A stretch of 64,000 bases of DNA. Origin: Phymatolithon calcareum. Taxonomy: Eukaryota; Rhodophyta; Florideophyceae; Hapalidiales. Under the pieces are notes generated by a model that was not told the origin of the DNA, ran no database searches, and saw nothing but the letters and a program-made list of their open reading frames with translations. The translations under genes and the position numbers were made by a program. The first letter of the stretch is position 1, and each line of letters starts with the position of its first letter. Of the stretch, positions 1 through 10,100 are shown one piece after another. The stretch spans positions 744,001-808,000 of the forward strand of contig OZ345376.1 in NCBI GenBank assembly GCA_977006965.1, given 5' to 3'.

Positions 1-2
1 CA

Positions 3-805
3 GTTATGAACAATGCAACCCGATGGGCTACAACGTATCTCATACTTCATCGGTTCAATCGTATCAGAAGTGCGTTAATTGCAACATCGGATGCAGAAGA
101 TGCTGACCTAGTAATCGATGGAAGGAACGCGTTCAAGAATAGAGTTGCTAAGTTTGCTGACTAGCTGGGCGAGATCAACACGGTGACCATGGAGCTGCAA
201 AAGACGGATCTAATACTGTCGAATGCACGTGTGGCTTTGGATGAGTTACTTGATGGAATTGATTCTCTCCAATCCATTCCGGAATCAGCATTGTTTCAAT
301 GCTAGTTGGGTGATTACTATATCTCTCCGACTTCTCAAATCGTGCAAGATGCCTCATTTGAGTCAGGAGTGGTGAAAATCCAAAGTTGGGAGACGAACAG
401 CATGTCAGACGTTGACAAAGAGAGGTGCAAGGGGCTATTACAAAGACGAACGGAACAAGATGCTGAGATTGATGTGTGCACGAACCGATGAGTATGGCCG
501 ACTGACTAAAGAAACGGAAGAAGAACACCGGAAGCGCGGGATCGAAGGAATACATTAACACCCAATTTATACTGGGGTCCGTTGCTAAGGTGGAGCAAAT
601 TTGGTCTATGGCGAAGTATATTCTACTAGACCATAGGAAGGGAACATCTCCTATTGTCTTTGAGTCGATGCTTTTTCTGAAAGTCAACTGCTCCTACTCG
701 GATGGGCAAACCGTGAAGCAGGCTATGTCTATGGCTATCAAACAACGTGTCGATAGGGCTATCGAAGAAGATGAAGATTACATGCAGCTAGGTGACCTTG
801 CTTGA
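3..805 (+). pseudogene. hAT-like transposase relic
   Basis: The reading frame from the window edge contains NATRWATTYLILHRF, which resembles the TRW...Y...R signature in hAT transposase cores. It is broken by in-frame stops at 161-163 and 302-304 but stays in phase to about 491. A second piece at 590-805 reads VEQIWSMAKYILLDHR and then FESMLFLKVN, which is like the C-terminal hAT dimerisation (hATC) region. The family moves DNA by cut-and-paste. The N-terminus lies outside the window and no terminal inverted repeat was found. Several stops make this a dead copy. The family call rests on two motifs only. Confidence 0.5.
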
Positions 806-2099
806 ATAAAGTATTGATGTCTATATTGTGGGAAGCCTTCAAATTGCAGTGCGAATTGCTGCAAACAAAATTGAGGAATTAAATTGATAAATTTCACGCG
901 GGACTGCATCGCAAACAATAAAAAGTGCATTTTTGAGCCGTTTGGGAAGGTCGCACTTTACGACGACGGTGAATGAAAAGTTGCGTTTTTCGGGTCGTTT
1001 TTTATGTCTGGACTGTTTGGACGCTGAGGTGGTGTCTGATTTTAAGTTTGTATGTATTGTTAGTGCAACTTCGATCTTCATTTTTTTGATGACAAGGTAT
1101 ATATGGAGCCTTATGGGATTGGCCGTATGCTATCAACGTTTCAGATGATTTGTATCGTTTTGTCTTCTTGCACTTGGGAAGGAAATTGTTGCGGAGTAAT
1201 TTGCATCACGAGAGAGGAAACAATTCTTGCGGTAAATGATACATATCTGTTTCGTTTTTCAGTTTGTCGAGATGGAAATTGAGTATTCCAAACCTACCAA
1301 AATCTATTTTTTGCCGTTTTAAAAACCGGTAAATATTCTAAGAAGGACTTTTGCTCTAAACAGCGTTCGTAGTCGGTCTCTAGCAATGTAAAAGATGCCT
1401 ATAAGTACATTCCACATTTAGCCCCCGATCTTGACCCCTCATATAACCAGTTGTACCGCTCTGGAGAAATGGTTGGTAGTTGTTGCATTCGATCAGCTTC
1501 GAGAAATTTACCATGGACTGATTCCTTCAAATTTCGGCAACTAATATTATCATCGCTAATGGAGCGAAGCTTGAAGCGAAAAGCGCAGCACATTGCTGAT
1601 CTTGAAGTTCTCCTTTACTTCTTCGTCCATTGTGGCCAACCCAGTACAAATTCCAGGAATTTTTGATGCGCGCGTTTCAGCACTTATCTCGTCGAAGCAC
1701 AGAGTGGTCAATTTTGTCACTAAGGTTGAGTTAGATCTGAGTTCTTGTAGTGCTTTAGATTCGAGAAATCTATTCCTGCAGTTCTTTATGCTCTTGTCGT
1801 CACAGTCAATGAGCTTTAGGGTTTGAGATTGAGCAGCTGGTCAAAGCGAGAGGACGATGCCAGACTTCGCTTTAGCGAACATCTTCAATCGCTTTTTGAC
1901 GTCTTCGAAATCATTTGGTTCCTGTGTGAGACCGACTGGATTAGTCATTCTTGGGTAGGTACTGTTGAAAATGGTACCTTCGACGGAAATTCCAAAAAGT
2001 CTGTTCTCAATTAGCGATTCTCGGGACCTTCGAAAAATGTGCCGTGAACAAGCTTTTTAGGACACGTGGCGAAATTAGTGCACACTCAATGCACAGTGT
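806..2099. other. Unassigned non-coding stretch
   Basis: AT-rich sequence with only short, compositionally random reading frames on both strands. No recognisable domain, RNA gene or repeat was found here. Confidence 0.5.
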
Positions 2100-2109
2100 C
2101 TTAAGCAAG

Positions 2110-2434
2110 GACCGCTGTAATACTTTTGATATGTACACGTGTACACATATATTGGCATATAGCCATTCCGTTAGTAATGCTGTGTGTCATGCATTACATG
2201 ATCAGGAGCCAATGCTCTAGGGCCATCGTACACGCCAAGTGCATGACCTGCACGATCGTGTATCTAAGACTGCTGACGTCGTCACTGCTTACGTTGGCAT
2301 AGTAGAAAACCTAAGTCAGGAGATTCCTAAAGTAGTGTGGTGACGACTAAATAATTGCACCAACTTCACCGACTTCGGAATAAACCAAGGAACCATCCAC
2401 CATCGTCCCAACCCAACCTTCTTATCCTCTAACA
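2110..2434 (+). repeat. Copia-type LTR remnant, 3' part
   Basis: The stretch has the parts seen in the complete LTRs at 42-62 kb, in the same order: a CACGTG-containing palindrome (TGTACACGTGTACA near 2133), an AATAAACCAAGGAAC polyadenylation-type block near 2381, a C-rich tail, and the end ...CTAACA directly before a primer-binding site. The 5' boundary is not resolved and 2110 is approximate. No coding part of the element survives next to it with confidence. Confidence 0.5.
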
Positions 2435-2448
2435 GGTTATGGGCCCAG
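2435..2448 (+). other. Primer-binding site (initiator tRNA-Met half-tRNA type)
   Basis: GGTTATGGGCCCAG abuts the LTR end with no spacer. It is complementary to CTGGGCCCATAACC, the anticodon arm of eukaryotic initiator tRNA-Met. Identical sites start the copia elements at 48.1, 52.5, 58.1, 59.8 and 62.4 kb, so this marks a seventh copia insertion of the same priming type, now eroded. Confidence 0.7.
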
Positions 2449-2747
2449 TCAACCATTCCTGATTTTTGCCCTCCGACATCTGCAGAGGTCTTCCTTCCCT
2501 CTGATCTCCGGCTTCGGCATCTTCGGCATTGACAAGTTTAAAAGCCTAGGTTGCGAATCGGGCATAAATCCTAAAAAGCGCGTCTGAACAGACATAAAAC
2601 TAGTAAGTTCAACGCCTCTGATTCTAGTTTCAGCTCTCACGCTCTTGGTAGACACCCCTCTAGGGTCTTTACCTTGATTGTATTCTGATCAAACTTCGTT
2701 TGACCTTCGGGTACTCGTACTTGCATATCCTTGCATAATTACTGACA

Positions 2748-3174
2748 TTGTGGTGCTCAACCCTTTTGCCGTTTCTAGTGGGGCCTGCTTGTACAGATAT
2801 CGATCGCAGCTCAAGGAAACCGATATCGGAATTTCGCCACAAGCTTCTCGCCGTTCTTTACAAAACACCTCCGCCGTCGCCGCCGTCATCGCCGATCGCT
2901 CCGCTTTTCTCGGCGACCCTCAACTCCGGCCGGATCTTTGAATCGCCCATTCATCGTCCTTCGTACCTTCCGCCGCTGCCAACTCGTCCGATTCAGTTTA
3001 TCGACGAAGCAGCATCGAAGCATATCCTTCGCGTCGCAAACGCGAGGATCTAGAGAAGGAAGAAGGTCAAGAAGGTCAAGTGCGATTTGTGTGCGCTTGA
3101 GCTTAGTGGGCCGGACCAGCTCGCGCACCATCGCGATAAAAAGAAGTGTCGCAGCCGCGTCGACTTCCTTCTTA
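2748..3174 (+). pseudogene. Uncertain coding relic with zinc-finger-like motif
   Basis: One frame stays open except for a TAG at 3051-3053. It ends in a lysine-rich stretch followed by CDLCALELSGPDQLAHHRD and KKKC. The spacing (C-x2-C, then L-x2-HH and a late C) resembles a U1/dsRNA-type C2H2 finger with the last ligand as Cys. It lies about 300 bp downstream of the copia-type primer-binding site and could be internal sequence of that element or an unrelated fragment. The start is not meaningful. Function unknown. Confidence 0.25.
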
Positions 3175-3603
3175 TCTTCTAACAGATACAAGTGCAGACA
3201 AGTCTTGCAGAGAATAAAGCCCGTAGCGTTGCTGTATCATCTTGTCAACTTGAGGTCTCTGTCCATGGTTTTCCAAATTGTATTTCGGGTTTACTGTCAG
3301 ATTTTTATAACTAAAGTTATGGTAAAGAGCGATGTTCGAGCCAAGAATTATATCTGGACACGCAAGTCTTCCAGCAATGTCAGCATCTCGTACACTACAT
3401 GATAATTATGTCACACTGTCACACTGTCACATGGAGCGGGGCGTACGTTACGCACTAGTGGACCCTCGTTTCAAAAATCATGTCGTTCGCCTCTATTTGT
3501 TGCGCTTGTTTCCGAGAGCGCGCCACAACAATGAGCAAACTTTTATGAATAGCTTGCCTGCCAACCAACGAGAAGGGTTCTGAGTTCTGTCAGAGCAATT
3601 GGA

Positions 3604-3631
3604 ATTGGTGTGCAATTAATTGCACACCAAT
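3604..3631. repeat. 28-bp perfect palindrome
   Basis: Half-site ATTGGTGTGCAATT is followed immediately by its exact reverse complement with no spacer. It lies in non-coding DNA about 280 bp upstream of the gene at 3908. Confidence 0.85.
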
Positions 3632-3907
3632 GCCCAAGTGCAGGAACAGCGTCCTATTCAAACCCAACACAAATTTTGGCATCAAACCTATGTCAAACTT
3701 CCGCTTTAGCTAATCCGTTTCGCAACCCTGTCCAGTATGTATTCATAGTTCACAGGACTATGATACAAACATCTGCCACACATATTTTAGCACAACAGTG
3801 GCCGTGCTGGCACCGGTGGGAGCGCCATGCCCAAATAAAAACATATATCGCTTCTCGTCCTTACCTTTTTCACCCTTCACGCAGCCCAAATCTCTCCCAC
3901 CACCACA

Positions 3908-4816
3908 ATGTGTAGTATTGCCGCTCTCCTTAACGATCCACCTCATTCCGCCCCGCACGCCGCGTCGCTCCTAGAGCGGCCATCCAAGCGCGCGCGCGTC
4001 CTCCCGCTCGACTCCCTTCTCAATGAGTCTTATCTCTCAGAACACAGCTCACCCGTCTCCTCTATCGAGACCGGACTAGACGTCGCGACCCGTCTCGCCC
4101 GTGCGCGTGCGGCCGGGTCGACACACCGTAACAACAGGATATATGCCATGCGTCAAATGGAATTCGAAATCGTAGGTCTACGCGAGGAAAACTCGCGACT
4201 CCAAACTCGCGTGACGATATTCTCCAAATCAGATGCGGGAAAACAAGCGATAAGCCGACTGCACACCTTTTTGTACTCACCCCTATACCACCGCGCCGCC
4301 CTCCCGCTCACGAACTCCGCGGCCGCCGTGCTAGGCATGGATGATCTTCCTCGCGTATCCGGTGCGACCGCGGCGGTACTGTTGGAGACGATGGCGGCGC
4401 GACGGAATTTGATCACCACCGGCGTGCGCTCGCGCTGCAGGGATGCGCAGTCTGTGTCCACGTCGATTGCGGTGCGCGTTGTGCGGCACGCGCTGGATGA
4501 GTTTGCAAGGGAGGCTAATGCGCTTTGCGCGCCGAGCGCGCTGTGGGTCACGATGTGCACGCAGCTTTTGAGACACGCGCATGACATGTGGTCGGCGCAT
4601 GAGTTGGAGGGAGAGCCTGCCGACGCGGACCACGATTCCGCTCTGCATGCGGTGGTGGAGCATAGTGATGGCGGCGGACGCGGACATGGGCCGAAGAAGT
4701 GCTCCCGGTGCAGAAAGATCAAGAGCGCTGGGAATGGACATCGGCGCAGTAATTGCGATGACGGATTGCCGGTTTCGTCGTCGATTCCGTATGTGGAGGA
4801 TGTGGATGAGTTATGA
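3908..4816 (+). CDS. Hypothetical zinc-knuckle/coiled-coil protein, 302 aa
   Basis: This is an intact GC-rich frame whose ATG follows ACCACCACA. An AT-rich TATA-like stretch lies about 70 bp upstream. Residues about 75-106 are charged and helical, with a heptad-like run (GLREENSRLQTRV) after a short basic patch containing RNNRIYAMR. This weakly recalls a bZIP, but the basic region is poor. The C-terminus has a CX2CX9HX4C zinc knuckle (C265, C268, H278, C283) in a lysine/arginine-rich context, followed by an acidic tail. Low-complexity Ala/Arg/Ser content is high between these parts. The architecture suggests a nuclear, nucleic-acid-binding protein, but I do not recognise an orthologue. The long frames on the opposite strand are composition shadows. 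No intron is needed. Confidence 0.65.
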   Translation: MCSIAALLNDPPHSAPHAASLLERPSKRARVLPLDSLLNESYLSEHSSPVSSIETGLDVATRLARARAAGSTHRNNRIYAMRQMEFEIVGLREENSRLQTRVTIFSKSDAGKQAISRLHTFLYSPLYHRAALPLTNSAAAVLGMDDLPRVSGATAAVLLETMAARRNLITTGVRSRCRDAQSVSTSIAVRVVRHALDEFAREANALCAPSALWVTMCTQLLRHAHDMWSAHELEGEPADADHDSALHAVVEHSDGGGRGHGPKKCSRCRKIKSAGNGHRRSNCDDGLPVSSSIPYVEDVDEL

Positions 4817-6360
4817 GCTTTGTTGTTAGATGTGTGGTGTGGTTAATCTTTTTTACTTTCATCTTTTGGTACTGTGGTGTGGTCTATTTTGCGCTGTGAG
4901 TTTTTTCGCGATGCTTGTTTGTGCTAAAGTCGTTTTGTGCCGTGACTTCTTGTTCACCTGGAAGCGCGCTCGTGTTTTGATACCCTTGCGACGAAACTAA
5001 TATATCGCGTGCTTATCCTCCATCTCTTGACGCTGTGCCGATCCTCTAGATCCTACGTCCTTGTCCAGCTTATTGTCGCTTGCTGTCCGCTACGATCGGT
5101 CTTGCACATCACGTACCGTCGAGGTGCTGTAGAAGCAAAGTGGGTGCAGGCGGCACTGATTGTGGTTCACGCCTCGTTGATCTCCTCTGGTCTGCCGGAG
5201 GGCCTGTCGAATCGGGGCGCAGCGGTCGCGGAAAAGAAAAGATGGGGAGTACTCACTGGCAGGGCAGCGTCGAATAGAGCCAACAATCGGACTCTCTTCG
5301 TGGTGTGCAATTGCTGCAATTTTTGAGCTCCGCGCGCCGCGCATCACTCCCAGTTGAAACGTGGCCAAAATTTTCCGCTCGCTTGCTCTCTCGCTTTCCG
5401 AGCCTTCATTCCACATCGGGCTACTCACCGACGCAGGCAATCATCATCTTCGATGCTGTTTTGACGAACCGTGACCCGTCTGCGCCTACCAAATGCAAAC
5501 GTCCGAATGTTGCCCAGCATGCTTTGGACGAAAAAGTTTATCCATCGTCACAGTGCAAAGTTGTATTATGTCCGAAATATTTCGACGGCAACAAAGCCGC
5601 GCTTCCCCCACGCATCTCCTTATCCCAAGATTTCTACCTGTTCTGTCTTTATTACTGCATAATGTACCCACAGGGCTCCATTCAGCCAACGTGGGCGGCT
5701 CATTTGCTTGCGTTTGTCGGCGAGCAATGCACCGCTGCCAGGATTACAGGATCTCGACACCGAGTGCCTGTAATGGCATGTGGATAATGTTGTACACCTG
5801 ACAGTGGCATCTGGCGACGATGCTCCGTGACGCCACAATTGCTCCTTTGGAACAAAACTTTTTGTTGCTCTGCTTCGAGTGTCTGTGAACAAAGACTTTC
5901 GCGGAGAGGTTTTCCGTGTGGCACATGGCTCTTCCCCATTGCGAATACTCCTTCCGAATGAATCCTAACTCTTGGCCGTGTTGTGCTCTAAATTCTTCGC
6001 AATTGGCCTGAATGAACCTGGCCCAAGTCCACATGCAGGCGCTCACATTTTTCTATATGCGACGTGGATTATATTGCCGCAGCAGGCACAACAATAGCAT
6101 CGTGCATAGATTCTTGAGTTGCTCAAAGTATGATAGCTCTGAAAAGTCGCGTTAAGCAAGGAAGAGTATTCAAGTCGACAGCACTTGACATTGCAGTCAG
6201 TCCCCCGATATGCAATACACCAGATTTTCCAGTTCTGCAATGCACACTCCCGCTGGTGGCACATGAGGGGATGCTTTCCACTCCGGGCGAGGTACTATAC
6301 ATTAGGAAGAAGAGAAGTCATGTCCGTCACGTGCGATGAAATGTGCAAAGCCAACACCAG
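4817..6360. other. Unassigned intergenic stretch
   Basis: Sequence downstream of the 302-aa gene. Short overlapping frames exist on both strands (for example 5305-5787 plus), but none shows a recognisable motif or consistent coding composition. Confidence 0.45.
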
Positions 6361-6364
6361 ATTC

Positions 6365-6450
6365 AATCATTCGTGACGTACATATTAACGTACGCAATCC
6401 TAAATCTCCCTAACGATAGGATAGAGCGGAAGAAATGAAGGCCCTCGAAA
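6365..6450 (+). repeat. LINE C-terminal relic (RIEWK-type repeat)
   Basis: The block CGTGACGTAC ... CTAACGATAGGATAGA ... GAAGAAA ... CCCTC matches, in opposite orientation, the pair of repeats at 23637-23775 and 25220-25357. It would encode NDRIE-like residues, as those copies do. It is a short eroded fragment. Confidence 0.4.
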
Positions 6451-6713
6451 CGCTGCAAACTCTCTGAGGAGAACAACCAAACGACATGAATGAAAAACCT
6501 CTTTCACTAGCCAGGTGTTCACGAGAAACCCTTTTTTGAGGAAATGAAGACGAAATCATTACTTTATCTAGACTTCACAACGCCCCTGCAACTGATTTGG
6601 TGCGACCTGGAACTTGAAGGTTTGTAACACAAATACTTCGAGTGGGTAGAGCCCGCTTGTCTTGTCTTAAAAAAGCCACCTCGTCCAAGGAAAACATCTC
6701 GACGGAAAATATA

Positions 6714-6765
6714 CCGGTTGTCCGTACCACTCCGGATATTATCCGGAGTGGTACGTGCAAACCGG
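6714..6765. repeat. Long hairpin
   Basis: GTACCACTCCGGAT (6724-6737), a 3-nt loop and its exact complement (6741-6754) form a 14-bp stem. An outer CCGGTT/AACCGG pair extends it to 6714-6765. No gene adjoins it. Confidence 0.8.
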
Positions 6766-6839
6766 AAATTACTTCGACCTTGCCACGTGGCGATCCGCGC
6801 TAGGGTTTGATAATGCCCAAAATTGGAGACACTCAACTG

Positions 6840-7115
6840 GAGAGAGTTTACGGGAATGGACAGCATGACGAGAGTGGACGGTGCAACAAGGCTGGAACGA
6901 GTTATCCTGGTCGAGGAATATGATAACACCCATTCTGTCATGGCTTGAATATGATTACAAGCGGCTCACGGAAGCACTAAGCGTCCTTTTCTTACGGATC
7001 AATGAGGTCTTGAGTGATGACCAGAGTACGTCAGCTTGGATAATTTGAAAAAAAGCGACCTTGCTTCTCCAGGTGAGGCCTTGGGAGTTTCCATATATCC
7101 CCTCTCTGGAAACGG
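6840..7115 (+). pseudogene. LINE 3'-end copy (family L)
   Basis: A frame reading EYDYKRLTEALSVLFLRINE parallels EYECKRLT... in the copies at 16.5, 27.8 and 31.1 kb. It is followed at 7060-7115 by the shared 3' tail (GTGAGGCCTTGGGAG ... ATATATCCCC). This is the C-terminal end plus 3' UTR of a 5'-truncated non-LTR retrotransposon, as target-primed insertion commonly leaves. Confidence 0.5.
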
Positions 7116-10100
7116 CACCATGCATTATCAAGCTGCAGAAAAGGGACAAACCATTGACCATCCCAACTCTCTCGGGCGATCTGCACCTCTGAGACAGACG
7201 TGTGCAGAGTATGACCCATCAGCTCATAGTCAGCCGCTGCTCGATTCTTGCAGAGTTTCGCAACGCATACAGCGAGGACGAACCACTACGCTCCGATCCA
7301 GTGGGCTAGATAAGCCCGCATTGTGCCCAGGAAAAAGAAGAAAAGCCACGGTCAACACAACTAAGCCGCATTATATTGAAGTTAAACCGAGCCTCTCGAC
7401 AGAGGGAAATCGGTACTGTATAAGAATTTTGCTTATGGCTTTACGGAGGCAAACAGCCGCAGAGAAAATGCCCTAGGAATTCGAATGCAAATGCGAGCGA
7501 TTTATGGAAGCTCTAAAGACAAGAGAAAAAAGGGATTGTTGTGTGAACTCATAATCCAAGAGCATAAGAGAACCCACACTGCTCACGTTGTGAGGTTTTG
7601 GTATCCCTTAATAACTTCATAGAGGCCTGAGAAGAAGTTCTTGCAAACAACTATTGTACTTAAATATCTGCAGCCAGTCGCAAGTCAAGCTTGGCGATTT
7701 CTTCTCTTAGAATGATGCTGTTCTCAGAAAAGCCTGCACGTAAAAGGTACGTTAGTGACAATTCACTGTGGTACCGTTCCTGATAGAGGCATGATGGGAA
7801 AAAGGAGAGATCGCATAGACAGAGAGCAAAGTGGAACAAAGCATACAGATGTATATTATCCAACCCAGAAACTGTCAAGTGCAAGGATTGGCTTCTCAGA
7901 TGCAAAACCTAGTTTCTCACATGAATATCGCTTCTGTTTTCGCTAAAAATGATTGCACTCCCGATAAAAATGGACCGCCGTGACAAGGTCAAGCGGGCAT
8001 GATTGTGCACGATAAGCGTTTCGTTGAAGGTACTTCCGCCACAGAGAGGCAGCAGTTTTTCAAAATGGCCTGTTCAAGTCGAATTTCGAAATATTCCGCT
8101 CTCTACCAATTGGTGGAGAACGGAATAGATGCTGCTATGCCGCAAAGGGGAGTTGTGCGACGGGATATTTAGCGCAGGCAAGTGCACTCTTCACTTTGCG
8201 ATGGAAGGGGGAATGTGATGATTTTGAAGGGGATGGAGGTACGGGGTTTTTGCAGCTAGGGCCATGGCACTCCAGAAGGAACAGAAGCGAGTATTGTAAG
8301 CCACACTAGCAGTAGTAGCTGAAACGCATCTCCCTTACAGTCCCAAGAGTGCTGCTGAGGGTGTTCAGAAAATTCTAAATTCAAAAAAAGTGTACCGTAT
8401 ACGATTGTTGTCGAGAAGAGCTGCTTCAACCGATATCATAATTTTAGAATTCACTTCACCGGCCTACAGTCAATATTGAAATTTATAAATTTTATGCCGG
8501 TAGATCACCGAAGTGCGGGAAGGTGTGATCTCCATTTTCTCCATGCAGCAAGTGGATCAGGGAGCACAGGGCAAAAACCTGTGGAACTTGCTGGCTAAAT
8601 TGATGGCGTATCGGCGTGTGTGAGGCACACCTGGTTGATTGAAACGTGGGACAACGGAGAACCCATGACAGGGTGTTCAATTCAGAAACGGTAAAGGACA
8701 ACAGACCAGTCGTATACCTGACTTCTAACCGCGTCCACTAGGCTTAATCTAGAAAAAATCATGGCCCTGCAAGGCGCCTTTGGTTGGGTGTAGGGTAGTC
8801 TCGTTGGTCTCACCGGAAGTGCAAGCGGACTTTCACGTGGCAAATTGACTGGCTTACAAGGGACGGAAAGACTGAGCGGCGAAGGCGATGAGAGAGATTC
8901 GGTTTTGGTTTCACACGCCATGAATTGTTGGGCGAACATGATTTAGGCTACGATGATAAAGTAGGGCTGATCGCACTGTGTTTGGGACCAACTTGGAATT
9001 ACGTTCAAACTCTAGACTGACTATCGGTCCGCGTCAACGGTCAATGCCATTCCAATAGTTGTACTGTATGTACCGTACAGCACGATAGGAGTGTGGTATG
9101 GGCAACAGACTCCAGTACACTAAACTTATGACCATTCAAGAGTCATACCTTCCAGGGGAAAAAAGTACTGTGCACTACAAGAGTTGTGAGGGGAGAGTAT
9201 TCGCTGAAAAGCTCAAATTTGAGCAACAATGTGCGTTCCCCTGCTCCTGATCCTGCCTTCGCAGAAGTCAATCAGATTGCGTAAAAAAATTGCGTGTGGC
9301 GAAGCGCCACGCAGTCCAACACTTTCAGATTTGCAACGGTCGTTGGGATGTAGAAAGGGAGGGGATATATGTTGATTTTTTTGAGGGGATTAAAGGGACA
9401 CGCAAGCGTTTTTTGGGGTGTCACTTGGCTGAGCGCAAAACACAATCCTCTGAAGTCCATACTGTGGATTTTGGGGTGAAGTGGAAACAGGGCTCGGTGT
9501 ACAGCTGTTTAATGGGATTGAGGAAGGCCGGAGTATTCAAGCTGCCTGTCTCGACAAGGGAAGGCTCACCTGCGCCGGACGTGCGGAGAAGAGACGCGAC
9601 TGTACAGTATATGAGACCGGTGCACGAGGGAGCGGAAACAGAAAGGTCCCCTGCGCGCTGGGGGGAGGGAGCAATAGATAACGTTCCACTGTACGTCGAA
9701 TAGATTACAACGGTATATTTTTTATTTATGACCGGTGCGTTTGATACCGATGACGGTACTGTGTGCCAACGTCGCCGTCGAATTGTACGTGTTCAACGAA
9801 CGCGTCGATACGATTCATGTCCTTTTGTCAGGAATATACAAAACATATCACTTTCGCCTGCTTTCTATTCACGCATTGTTGATTTCACTCCATCTTCGTC
9901 CATGCCTCGCCAATATATTCGATCAGCCGTGCTACGTCCTACGCCAATTGGGCTCCGAGGTCTTGTTGAAGTTGAATAAAGCTGTTCTATTCCCCTCTCG
10001 CACAAAAGTTTACACGACGGCCCGTGAGATATTTTAACGTTTGACAGGCTGTCTGGCGGCGGCGGCTGGGATCCATCATGACGTCGTCACGCCCACGCGC

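Noticed and set aside
2435-2448. tRNA gene suggested by the anticodon-arm match
   Set aside because: No acceptor, D or T arm around any of the six sites; they are primer-binding sites.
3163-3186. CCTTCTTATCTTCTAACAG resembles either an intron 3' splice site or a second LTR end like that at 2421-2434
   Set aside because: No matching 5' splice site or LTR body upstream; the likeness is about 18 bp and may be chance.
4153-4722. 189-codon frame on the minus strand opposite the 302-aa gene
   Set aside because: Fully overlaps a better plus-strand gene with zinc motif; high GC creates open antisense frames.
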